Origin: Rhabdornis inornatus
Lineage: Eukaryota > Chordata > Aves > Passeriformes > Rhabdornithidae
DNA: 64,000 nucleotides
NCBI GenBank assembly: GCA_013397075.1
Contig: VWZS01007554.1
Location: 1 to 64,000, forward strand
Direction of reading: 5' to 3'
Below the pieces are notes generated by a model. That model did not search any database, was not told the origin of the DNA, and saw only the letters and a program-made list of their open reading frames with translations. Each line of letters starts with the position of its first letter. Position 1 is the first letter of the stretch. Below, piece after piece: positions 1-12,200 of this stretch. The translations under genes were made by a program, and so were the position numbers.

Positions 1-230
1 CGCCGCGCCGCGCTCCGCGCCCACCCATGTATCTGAAGAGGCCGGCGGGCGGCCTCGCCTTCTGCCTCTTCTACCTGGCCTCCAGCTTCACCAACAAGGT
101 GAGCGCGGACGCGGGGCCGCCCCGGGTTCGGACGGGCCGGGCGGGGCGCAGGGAGGTGCGGGGGCGCTGGCTGCCGGTCCGCAGCTGCGGGAGCGGGGGG
201 CGAGGGAAGTGCAGGGATCCAGGAGCAGGA
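1..230 (+). promoter_or_regulatory. TMEM241: CpG-rich promoter edge and 5' UTR of TMEM241
   Basis: The first ~230 bases are very GC-rich and dense in CpG, unlike the AT-rich DNA that follows. They include the last 26 bases of 5' UTR, exon 1 and the start of intron 1. This is what the downstream half of a CpG-island promoter looks like. In other vertebrates TMEM241 is divergent from RIOK3, so a shared bidirectional island is likely, but its other half lies outside the window. No TATA box or transcription start can be assigned because only 26 bases precede the ATG. Confidence 0.75.
27..98 (+). CDS. TMEM241: TMEM241 exon 1 (residues 1-24)
   Basis: Encodes MYLKRPAGGLAFCLFYLA...FTNK, the first membrane helix, ending in phase 0 at donor gtgagc. 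The start is chosen because it gives the same 24-residue first exon as the mammalian protein. The ATG context is weak: C at -3 (A at -4) and T at +4. No in-frame stop precedes it within the 26 upstream bases, so a longer N-terminus cannot be excluded from this window alone. Confidence 0.93.
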
Positions 231-3200
231 GAAAGAGGACAGACGGTGGCCTCTGCTTTCCCTGCCCTGCTTAGGGAGAGCCAGAGGACCAGCCCTTCCC
301 GGACGGGAATACCCCACGAGTGAAAAGTCCGTGGCACACCAGCCTGCCGCCCATCCCAGTGTGCTCCCGAAATTGCTGCTAGGGTGCCCGTTTCGTTTTG
401 CTCAGTGTGTGACATCTTTACCTTTCCACGACAGATAAGTTCCATTATTGTCTTGTTTAGGAGAGCAAGGAGCTTGACATCATGTCATTCCAATGAATGA
501 ATTGTTATAGACCCAGAAGTTATGCTGCGCTGAAAGTATCGCTGATGCTGTGTACATTTCATTATTGGGTGTTTGGCGACTGCACTCATTCCCAAAAGAA
601 AATCTGTTAACTGGGGCAATGATATGAACTATCCAAGGGAAAAAAAGTGAAAAATTCAAAGTATTGTTTTAATAGTGAAACAAATATTAACTTCTATGGC
701 AATTTTGTTGCTTTGACAACTTAATTAACCAACGAATTAAGGACAAAAATTTTGTTTTACACTGTGTAACAATTTCTCATAGTGTTGCCCAAGTGTCTAA
801 GCAGAAGTAGGCTGAAGATGGCCACATTGTGAATAAAATTGTATCATTAAGCATAGTTTGAAAGTAGTTTTTTCACTCTGGGAGCAGGACATAGAGTAAC
901 TACTCTGTGCTATCCGACTTGTCTGGGGGCGTGTCTGTATTTCTGGTGCAGATTTCTGAAAGAAAAAACTACTGGTGAAACCATCAGGGTATGAATATTC
1001 TGAGGGAGGATTAGAGAAAAGCAGCATTTCCGAGGTGACAATAAAGTATTTTCTGGACATTGGCTAGTAGTTTCTGTTCCAAGATACATTTGCCATTAAG
1101 GATGCCCAGAAGTAGACTGAAGTCCAGACATGAAGCAAAGTTGTAGGGAGAGATAATATACTTGATTTGACAGACTGTGGGAGCAGTAATTAGTTAAACA
1201 GAAAGGGGCTAAAAGAGCTGCCAGGTTGCATCATGGATTGGGAAGGGTATTTGTTTAGCTTAGCTGTGCTTGAGGGGATGTCATAGGGACAGAAACATAC
1301 GCCCTCCATTTTCAAACCTGAATGCAGGTTTTAGTGTAATAAAGTTAAAAATAACCATAATATAGACCTTTCAGTTGTTGCAGGTGGTGTGCAAATGCAA
1401 GCAGGGGTACAGAGGTGTAGGTAATCGTCCCGATTTAAAATGCATGCGACAGTTCTGACAGGTGTATGTGTAAAAGGACCTGTTGTGAATCAACATGCTT
1501 CGTCTCTGCATACTGAGTTTACATACAGCTTTTTAGTGACACCCCACAAACCTGAAAACTGGACTTTGCATGATGCTCGGCACCGTTTTCTGTCTGCTGA
1601 AAGCTTTCAGCTTCTGCTTTTGCCCTTGACATCTTCTGCTGGCTCCTGGAAGGAAGCTTTATTTTGTCTGAGAAAGCTTCAATAATTCTTCTCCTTTGCA
1701 GAAGTTGTATTCGTATACTTCGCTACGGGAAGTTGTTGGACCTGGAAGACATTGTGTATTTGTGCCTCACATTTGCATATATACATATTTAGTGTGAAGA
1801 GACACTAGCATCCATACGTGCAGGCCCAGACAAAGCAGGCCCAGACTAAGACAATGACACAGATTTTGCATTTTACCCCCATGTATTACATCTCTGATGG
1901 GCTTTATGGGCTGCTTAATATTTTGCACAAAAGAATGTGTAAGCAGAATGTTAAGTCTGTAAGATACATTAACCATAAGGAGACAATTGTGTTAAGATTA
2001 ATGTTCTTGGTCCTACCAAAAATTGCCTCTTTGGTATGATATGATTTTAATTGACTGGTACTTATGGCATTTTGTTCCTGTTAATCCTTTTCCATTCAGT
2101 GTGATGTATGGACTGTGTTCAGAAAGTGAAAGTGCAATTCAGATCACAGCCTTCTCCATTGTTCAGTGTGTCCACTCCATGCCTCATGTACTTTAGTGTC
2201 TTACCTTCCACAGTGCCAGAGGCAGCATCCAGCAGTTCTGGCATGGGAAGCATTGTGAATGAGTGTTTTAGCTCACTCAGGGAATCACCAGCAAAGGGAT
2301 GGGCAAAAGCAGATTTAATATTAAAGTGAAATCACTATAAAGTTTGTTGGCAAGGTTCACTCTACTACCATCAATACTACATTGTTACATCACTACTACA
2401 TTAGTACATCATTACATCTACAACATCATTATTAGATGGTTAAAGCAGACAGAGAAAAATCAGACTAAAATCAGTCAATCTAAAAATCAATCAACCTAAA
2501 ATTATCTACATGGAAGTAAGAACAGGAAAGGGTAAGGATAAAACGGAATAAGACACTCTCACCGAGTCACAGCATTCGTAGTGGACCTGCTGCCAAACTT
2601 AATCCCAGATTTGATCAATGGTTTAGTCTAAAGGTTTTATAGCACTTAAACATAGTAGCTCTTAATCAAAAGCTTAATTTAAACAGTTCAACAAAAGATT
2701 CATATAGAATTTAATATAGGCATGACAGTGACTCACAGGCCTACCTTACTTACAAACCTAATGTACTTAAGAATCAAGAGAGCGATATTCATAATGAATT
2801 GGCTACAGGATATCCACATTCACACACAGACCTAAAGGAACGTGTACAAGGTATACCCAGGAAAAATTCCCCTCAAATTCAGTGAAGTGCTCACTCTGGG
2901 TGCCCTTGCATCTTCTTCACGGGAAAAGGGCTGAGTCTCAAGGAGTGGATGGTATCAGCCCATGATCCATCATTGTCCTGCAGATATTTCCAAGTGTACC
3001 AAACTTGGGAGTTTTCTGGCTCTGAGAGGTGCCCACTCAGAGGGAGGTTGCTGGTTGCATCCTGCTGTGGTCCAGGAGACCTCAAAGGGTCTCACTCAGA
3101 ACTGCTGTTTATAGGGTCACATGAGAGTTGGATTTATATTAAGTAATTTTCCTTCCTTGGCTTCAATGCAGGTTGGTAACTTTCTTTGAAAGTTCAATAA

Positions 3201-6200
3201 CAAAAATGTTGTTCTACTTGGGTTGTTATACAGGTGAGAAAAATAAGTCTCCAAAGCTGTTTGTTAAAAAGGAGGAGCCTGTTGGACAGCCTTAAGTTCC
3301 TGAGAGCAGACTGTGTTTCTGATAAGCTCAAGTGGAACTTAGCCCAGATGCTGTTCATCAAGACTGAGACCTATCAAGCCTTTCAGAGATCATAGTACAT
3401 CCCAGTGAAGGAAGAGGGAGGAAATATGCCACAACAAGCGAAATTACTAAACATTTTTTTTGTCCTTTCTACCAAAATGAAGCAGAATGAAAACTTTTTG
3501 TGTATGTTTTGTTGCTTGTGATTGTTTGTTGATATTATAAACTGTAGGTGTTTTATGTCCATTAATTTGCTATTTGTTTTCCAGTATGTCCTGTCTGTCC
3601 TGCAATTTACCTACCCTACCCTTTTTCAAGGGTAAGTATGGTTTTAAGAATTGTTGTTTGAAAAATGACTTTAACATCTTGCTGTTCCATGCTGAAGCTA
3701 ACTTTACTACCTCTTGTCCTTACTTGATTTTGCTGTCTAGAGAACATGTTTCATGAAGCCTTAATAAAGCATTCATTAATGTGTCTTGGTTAATTTTTGA
3801 ACATCATGGAGGTGACGTAATTGAGATATATAGAGTCTATAATTTCTCATTTTCCTTAAAGTCCTAATCTTCAGCATAAAAAAGTAGCAATTACAGTACA
3901 ACCTCTCTTCTCTGGAAGAGAGGAAAATGTGGAAAATGTGTAGTTACGGCGCACTCTTTTGCTGTACTAGAGAAAACCTACCTTAAACCTATCTTTAGGC
4001 ATTCACAAACACCGTGTTGCTTCTTTTCATGCTCAGCTCTGGTTGTAATTCTGCATCATAAGTCACTATCATATCTTAATGAATGTAATGAGAAATTTAA
4101 GATTTTAACAAGTGTCCATATATACCATCAATGCTGTTGATGAGACATTTACTGAAAATCTCATCTCTTAGAGCCGAGTGTTCCCCGGTTTTTGAGATTA
4201 TGTTAAAACCCGCAAACACTGGATATCTTTACTTCCTTTTCTGCTGCTTAGCATGGCTTACATTTTTGCCTGACTTGAAGTCCCAGGACTGCAATCAACT
4301 ATAGGAAAAATTGCCTTGGTAATTTCCACTTACTTTGAATGTATTCAGCTCAATTAGATATGCAGTGAATGCTTTCTTCAGTTTTGGCACACACACAGAG
4401 ACTGTTCCCTTGCACAAGGCTTTTATCATATGGGGAGAAGGTTTTGAGTAATTTGTGTAAAATAGATGTGGTAAATCAACAGAGAAGTATACTTCAATGG
4501 CAATCAACTGCCTTATGGAATCTGTATTACCACAGTTATTTCCTTTTTCTATTATTTGGAAATGCATTTCAGCATCTTAGTATTTTTCCATAAGTTCTGG
4601 CTTTTAAAAGTGACCTTTCCTTGAAATTTTGTAAGTGGCTCAGATGCACTTTCATTTGGACCTATGACGCATGAGCAAAGAGGAAAAGAATGTAATTCTC
4701 AGTTCATGCTGTTACTGTTCATTGTCATTGGTCTTGTTCCCTGTATAATCTAAGACTATACTGCATGGTCCTAAGTGTCTGAAACTGTCACAAACTTCTG
4801 TCTCTTAAAACTGAGACAAGAGGAAATTCTTCACCATAAAGAATTCAAAATTCTTCACCTGCAGCAAATGTCAGGGAAACCTGGCTTTTAAGCTCTCATA
4901 TGCTCTTCATCCAAAAAAAGGTGAAGAGATCTGTGATAGTAGCATTGAATATTTACTGCATCCATGTGGAAAATGAGCCCACTCTTCTCTGACAGTGTCC
5001 AGCTGCACTAGTACTGCATAGAGTGTATATTTGTTTATTTGTGTATGTGTGAGAAAAATTTTAAATAATTTCTTAAATGCATTGCAATGAATGGAAATAA
5101 TAAATAAGCCCACTTCTATACCTGTTATGGATGCTAATGTCATTTAACATTGTAATACAATATTTCTGTCTGAACTGTGCTAGATATTCAAGGATTTTCA
5201 CCCGAGAAACACGGAACACCTCTCTGAAAACCACTAGCTTAAGGAAGGAGAAAGCTGATAACTTATTTTAAAGTGTAAAAGAAATCAGTGTGCATTACTT
5301 GCTGCTTATTCTAAGTTATCTGCACCTATTCCCTTGGCCTCACATATTATTTCCTAGTGTCGTTCTGTTTCAGGTGGCAAACATTGGTGGGTGGACTTCT
5401 GCTTCACATCTCCTGGAAGCTGGGCTGGGTGGAGATAAACTTGTGTTCAAGGTACTGTAGGTTTTTTGGTATCTGCCAAATGCTTATTTTCCGTAGCTGG
5501 ATTACAGCATAGTTAAGTTGGTAATGGATGTTGTTAACTGGCTAAAATAGAGTTTGATGTCTATGGGGGTATGGGTGTTCTCCTTCACAGATGTAGAAGA
5601 GAACTCACATTTTAGTTAAATGGATGTTCAATGACACACACTTAAACTGACTACTAATATAAAATGGATTCAATTTAACCTTGGTAAGACAACCAAAAAG
5701 CCCTTAGTGAAAACAATAAGGATGTCTTATCCAAACACCTGTCTATATCTCTTGCCTGGATTGTTTCTTAGTATTGTAAGAAAAACCTTGGTAATATTAG
5801 TTAAGAGCATTGACACAACCTGCAGCAAAACCCTGAGGGCTGTGAAGTCTACAAATGTGACCTGCCTTTTTCTGAGAGTTGTGTCTCATAAATGGGGATC
5901 ACTCACCTATCCTAACTGATGTGAACCATGGAACTCCAAATTAAATCGTGCTTTGTAGACAAAGTTCATCTGCTTGAACTGAGCGTGACGTCACAATTCA
6001 GAACAGTTGTCATGCTGTACTCTGCTCAGGTGGATCCTGCAGCATGGAATACAGCATCTTTTTTATTGTGCAAAATGATACCATTTAGAAGATGCGTGCC
6101 CACAGCAATCATTGGATCTTCATCTCAGAAGATACTAAAAGCCTTCCTGGGCAGTGACCTGAGTAATGTGACTTGACTCTGAAGCTGCGAGAGTTTAGAC

Positions 6201-9200
6201 TAAATTACTACCATGTCATTACACCATGATGTAACTTTTTCTCAGTGATTCTGTATTAGCAAGTGACAACTGATGAACTTCCTGTTTGAGATTCAAGCAG
6301 TTGGCTTGAGAAATTGAATCTCCTCACTCGGAAAGAAAACCTGTGAATATGTCAGAAAAACCAGGCTGTGTTCTATTTTCATGTCCACACAAGTGATTAC
6401 ATTACCACGTGAGGTCGTAAATGAAAACAGGATTCAGTTTCCTTTTTTATAGCTGCAATAAACTGAGGATATTATAAAAGCTAGTGACTTTGGCAGAGAC
6501 AGGATAAGGGTCCAAACCGTGCTTTACCTGCAGGTACTGTTATATATATATGTAAAATTATCAAATTTATATTGTTTATGCAGATTTTGTCTTCACAAAA
6601 CAGTCTAGAATACAGCCATCAGTAATGTCCTTTTATAGTTCAGGTTTCGTCACTAATGATTACTTCTGCTTCAAATAATTAAATTAAAGATGTTGAATAT
6701 TTTTTTCCCAGCTTAGAAATTATACTTTTATCTTTTCAATACCTGGGAAGACATTAAAGAAAATAGAGGACAAGTACCACACGCTGATGTTGAAGAGGTT
6801 GTTTTTATCTAAGAAAGGCTTGGATGAAAAATTAGTTCACATTTTGACCCTGGAGACTTGAGGCCACTAGATGTCAGCATACTGTAGGGAAAGGGGTTGA
6901 AATTCCGCTTGAGAAACCTCTTCATTAGCATAGTTAATACAGAATACGTGTTGTAGAATAGACTGAATGGAACAAGCAGAATTAATTTACAGGCTTTGGC
7001 TATAATTCATCCAGCTATTTAAGCATGAGTTTAAACCTGCATTTCTTCACAAAGATTAGACATCTGCTTTAATGCTTTGCAGAGGTGGATTTGTAACATT
7101 TATCTCCTGTATTAAAAAAACCAACCAAATCAAAGCCAAAACAAAAAAACAGCCTGAAAACCCAAACATGGAAACCCTCTAAACCTCCAAAGTACTACCA
7201 ACCAAAAAACCCACCAGCAAACAAACAAATATCATGCAAAGGTGATTTTAACGCTACCACTGGGATATGGACATTTCCATCCCCCCTTACAAAATATCTG
7301 TCTCTGAATCTGTCTGTTGGTTTGAGGGGAGGATTTTGTCTATGTGTAGGATACTTAGGAATATCATAGCCAGTCTTCAGTCTCATCATGCTTTAAATAA
7401 TAAACTGCCATCCATTTGTTTGTTTATGCCCACAAAGTCTCGATTTTTCTGTCACATGGACTGATCTCATATTCCTTCTGAGCCAGTTCAGTTTATCCCA
7501 AAGTGTCTCAGCAGAATTAAGTTATTACATAGAGATCCTTGCTCTTTGTCTAAAGTCCAGAATACTAACCACACTATAAAGACCAAATAAAAACATATTA
7601 TTTAGAGTAATCTCACTCAGGTTTTGTGGATAACCTGCTTTTTGCCTGCTTCCTCCCAGGACATGCTGTAAGGGACCCTCCATCACTGCTTCTAAACAGA
7701 AAATGTTGACTATCTGCAAAGCTTTTATCCAAAACAAGGGCTCTGTGGAGCACAGAGGAGCATGCAGCATCTGCATAATGCTTCCAGTCTGCTGCCCAGC
7801 TTCTGCCTAACCCTTGTAGGCACATAAGTCTGATATGTTCTGATTGGCATTTCTTGTAGTGCTGCATTTCATCCACAGCTAAGCAGCAGCTCAGAGCCTT
7901 TCTTTAAGTGTTGTTTGGGGGAACCTACCCATTGCCTGTTGTGGGATTCAGATCTAGCCCTACAACAACCACAAACTCATCAGTTCTTTCCCTATTTTGC
8001 ATGTAGATCACTGTATTGCCAACATGAGAAGCTGCTAATTGGATTACATACAAGACAGATTGTTGATGCTGACACGTTATATCAAACATCCGTGCATTCT
8101 TTTTCAGTCCTGAAATTCCCACTTGGCAGCATAAAATTCTACCCTTACATCATGGAAAAAACATCTGAAGTCCTTTTCAATTGTGCTTCGCAGAATTGCA
8201 TTGGAGATGAAGACATATTTGGGATTCCTACAATTTAGTGGTGGGGAACATGAAAGAATGATATTTTTATGTTCTAAATTAAAATTTGGTTTTCATCGTG
8301 TGTTCCTTTTATCTTCCCAGACCCACTTTCTTTTCTTCCCTTCCCCTTTCTTCAATTTGTTGCTGTTCCAATAGTGTGGGGGTATTTTTGTTGGTGTCTG
8401 ATGTGAATTCATTAGTAATGAGGTATGACAGAACTGAATCTTGGTCTTGATGAAATTCCAGTTGAAGTCAATAACCTCAAAAGAAACAGTGTTTTTATGA
8501 AAATTTATGGTGACTAGTCAAGAAAACCCAGAGCAAATATTTATGCCAGTGAAGGGATCTAAAGATTATTTTTGTGACCCTGGGCTTCTGATTATCTTGG
8601 AAAATTATATATATATAACAGAGGAAATGTGATATTTATGGTTTTTCCCTTGTCTGTGATTACATGAGTCTTTGTGCATGTTTTATCTTCATTCATACTG
8701 TTCTGATTTCATTGTATAGTGGCCTGTTTTCTTGTGTTCCATGAAGTGTGGTGGTGTACCAGTATCTATAATTGCACTTCAAGTCTTCCATGTTAATTGG
8801 AAGTGTAATGCAAGCTAAGGATCTCGAAGCAGTTTGGTTTTGTTTTGAGAACCAGCACTGCCCACTAACATTTTCTCCACTTTAATTCAAAGCTTGGGAA
8901 GAGTGAATGGGGCAGCCATGTCTTCAGTCCTGGGAAGCCCTTGATTCAGGCCTTTACCTCATGGCTACTCCTTTCTTCCCTTGCCAAAAATCTTACATTA
9001 TTCTCTCTGAAATTTACGACTTACCTGATCCCTTTTTTCCCTTAAGTAACAAGGTCAAAAATAGGAAGATTGCAGTTCTGGAGCCACTTCTCAGAACTGA
9101 AACCTGACCCTACTGCAGTAACTGTGACTTAAAAAAATTAATCAGATCACTCTGATGACTTCATTCCTCCATTAGATTTCAAACTGCCTCTAGGAGTTTG

Positions 9201-12200
9201 GCTTAGTCAAAGGAATATCATTAGGAAATCTCAAGAGATAGGCTCCCACAGAGACAATCTGATCTTTAGGAAGAATCTCTGCAAATCTGGCTGAGAAATG
9301 AATGTGTGGGTGGCCAAGTGTATTTGTACATAGTGAAAATTTGTGCTGTTTGTGCAAGTGAGCCATTTTGTGCCTTCATTTGTAAGGTTTCGTTCCTTTC
9401 ACAGAACATCAAGGAAACTAGTTGAAAAGTCTCTCCTTTAAAACCAATGGGAGTAATTTTTAAGAGAGGAGAAAAAATAAAAAAAACCATGATTTTGGAG
9501 GGGGAGAATCCAGGGAGAGAGTAAAACAAAAAGATATATCTGCAGTTAGTTCTTCTCTTGGATTAGACAAAAAGAATGATTTCTGACTTGGACTACTTAG
9601 TAAATGGGAGGAATACTGAGCAATCAGATACTGACTTTAATATATATGCTTGAAACTAATGTACATATATACACATTATCACATTCCTTGCAAGCAACTG
9701 ATGCTTTCTTTATGTAAGCAGAATGTGGTGAAATAATGGGGTTTTGTTTTCACAGGTCTGAAATCCTGTCATGGCTTCCTGCATCAGTGCTTTTTGTGGG
9801 CATTATTTATGCTGGCTCCAGGGCACTTTCTAGATTGGTAAGAAATGAACCAGTAGAAATCAGTTCTTTATTACTTCTGCTTTGTAAACAAAGACCATTC
9901 CCTTCATACATGGTGTTTAATGCTGTTCCTGGGTTAAAGTGATGCCTTTCCAGGCATCAGAAAGAGAAGGAGGAAGGAGAGGTTTAAATAATAGATCCAT
10001 TGTTAATGGAGCTAATGCTACAGTCCAATCCTACTAAGTATCAAAAAGCATCTCTGTGACAGTCTGAAGCACTCAGCATCTATACAGAGTACTCAGTGTT
10101 TTGCTGAACAGATCCTCAGTGGTCTGAATTGTACAGGTAGGGAAGAAGCTGAACAAATCAGTAGCTGTAACTTTGCAAAAGGAGGAATGGGATTGTGTGA
10201 TCTGTGGGAATGAAGACCATTTCAATGAGAAGGTTTTGATTCTTTGCAGGATTTGAAAAAATAAATTGAAAGTTGGAAAGAGATTATGTGAAGGTTAGGT
10301 TACTCCATTTTATGATCCATTTGCATTACAGTAATTTACCAAATGTTTACAGAATGTCAAATCTGCTTCCATGAAACTTGAATGCTTTATGCTGAAATTA
10401 TGTAGTCTTCATTTTAAAAAGTAAAAGAAATTAGTGGCATTTATATTTAAAAAATAACAATATTTTGCTCCTGCTGAGCAGTCTGCAAGCTCAAATCCTG
10501 CACTAGTTCCCTTCTGGATTCTGTCGATGCATCTTAATGTAACCCAAGAGCCAGCTTGCTCCTGTCACCTCCTCAGCCCTAAGGAGGATCAAAAGGGACT
10601 TTTTTTACCAGATTCTGATTGTAGTGATCCCTTGAAAATCCCATTAAAGAGATAGAGCAGAAAAGAACAGGATCTCTCTGTTCTCCTAAGCAAGGCTAGG
10701 GGCCTTATCTTGGACACAAATAATCTTGGGAAAGCACAGGCATGTGCTCAGAAGCCCCATGCTCCCAGATCAGTTCTGTCTCAGTGTGATTGCATTTACT
10801 TCTTCTTGCTTCCTTGTCAAAGGGAGTTCCATTGGGCTTCTTCGGTGTAAGGTAAGCAAAGTTCCCTAGGGAAAGCCCTGTCTGGAAGTACCAACAAAGC
10901 CTTTGCAGCAGCATCTTTTCTTCTTGCTCACCTGGGTGGTGGAGGAGCTAAGAATCACATCTTCTCTGTTATTTCTTCTTACTTCCTGATCATCCTGAAA
11001 GTTACTGTATTTACCTCCTGTTCCAGCTCTGGTCATTCATAAGTGAGCTACACTGGAGTGGCAGAAGCGCTGTGAAGAGTTTTGATTTGTATCCCAAACC
11101 TTTCTTAAGGTGCATCTCACATTTCTTAATGGCTTTTGTTGTACATGAATGGGGATTTAGAGATCTAATTCTGTGGTGATTTTACAAGGCAAGACAAAAG
11201 GACAAGCAGTCTTAAGCCATAATTATTATGTGCTGCCTTGTACTGAAGCTAAATTCAATCCTATATAGAAGCTTTACTTATAATAACTTCGTGTACAGCA
11301 ATTTTATGACACAGTGAGAATGAAAGTGGACTCTCCCAAACTCATAGCTGAATTGGCTCATCTCAACAGCATATTTTAATTAAGTGGGTTTATACCTAAA
11401 GCAGAAATTTTGTGTACTTTTATTACCAAATCCAAGGGGACCCACTTTCAAACACTCCTGTATACTGGCAAAGCTACAACTTTAATCTCTATTTTTACCT
11501 CTTCCCAGAGGTGCTGGCAATCTCCCCAGACCAAGGATTCAGGGCTAGAACTGGAGGAGGACTGCTTAGCTCTGGACTGTGATGATTAAAAAAAGTATGC
11601 AGAGCCATGAGGGGAGATTTGTGCAGAGTCTATTCACCCTGCCTGCCCAAACAGTAAACCTTTCTTTTCATAAGCATTAAGCCTACTCACAAATTTAAGA
11701 AATACTTGCATCAAAGGCAGTAGACATATGGAGAAGGTTAAGTGGGCTAGGCAAACTGGAGCCATCGTTGGCTCCAAAACACATTTGGAAGAGCCGAAAG
11801 CAGAAGGGAGGAAAGAAAAACCAAAAAAATTGGCTTTCACAAAGGGAAGAATGTAAATTCTGCTGTCAACTTCCCTTGTTTATGGGTATTTATTGTATTT
11901 CCTGTTACTGTGTCAAACTCAGAGTATTTTTATGTTAAATACTTCTGTGTTTACGTTCTCAGTTATCCAGCAACAGGGTTGAGAATTGGTTTTCAGTACT
12001 GGTCAAGTTGGGTCCAACAACTTCATACCAGTTGTGTTTGTATGATTTTCATTCTTATTTTGGTGCAACTGTTGTGGCTATGGATCCACCTCAGTTGTCA
12101 TTGTGCCTTAAAATGTTTAATGAGCAATGCTTATCTGGCTTTATGTTAAAGAAAAGAAAATTACAGAAAATCTGCAAAGTCACATTTGAGAGATATTTGC

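Larger units (their letters stand above)
5452..9755 (+). other. TMEM241: Intron 3 (4,304 bp)
   Basis: GT-AG intron. It holds a perfect CRE palindrome at 5985-5994, an A/C-rich low-complexity stretch at about 7118-7240, and short TA runs near 6540 and 8607. No exon or recognisable transposon was seen. Confidence 0.85.

Noticed and set aside
27..323. 98-codon frame starting at the TMEM241 ATG and running into intron 1
   Set aside because: The frame matches TMEM241 only for 24 codons, up to the gtgagc donor. The rest is intron read-through in CpG-rich DNA.
71..445. 124-codon - strand frame over exon 1
   Set aside because: GC-rich CpG-island sequence has few stop codons, so long antisense frames are expected. 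The + strand exon explains the conservation.
3766..3771. AATAAA in intron 2 as a premature poly(A) site
   Set aside because: An isolated hexamer in AT-rich DNA with no clear downstream element. The same hexamer occurs many times in the window.
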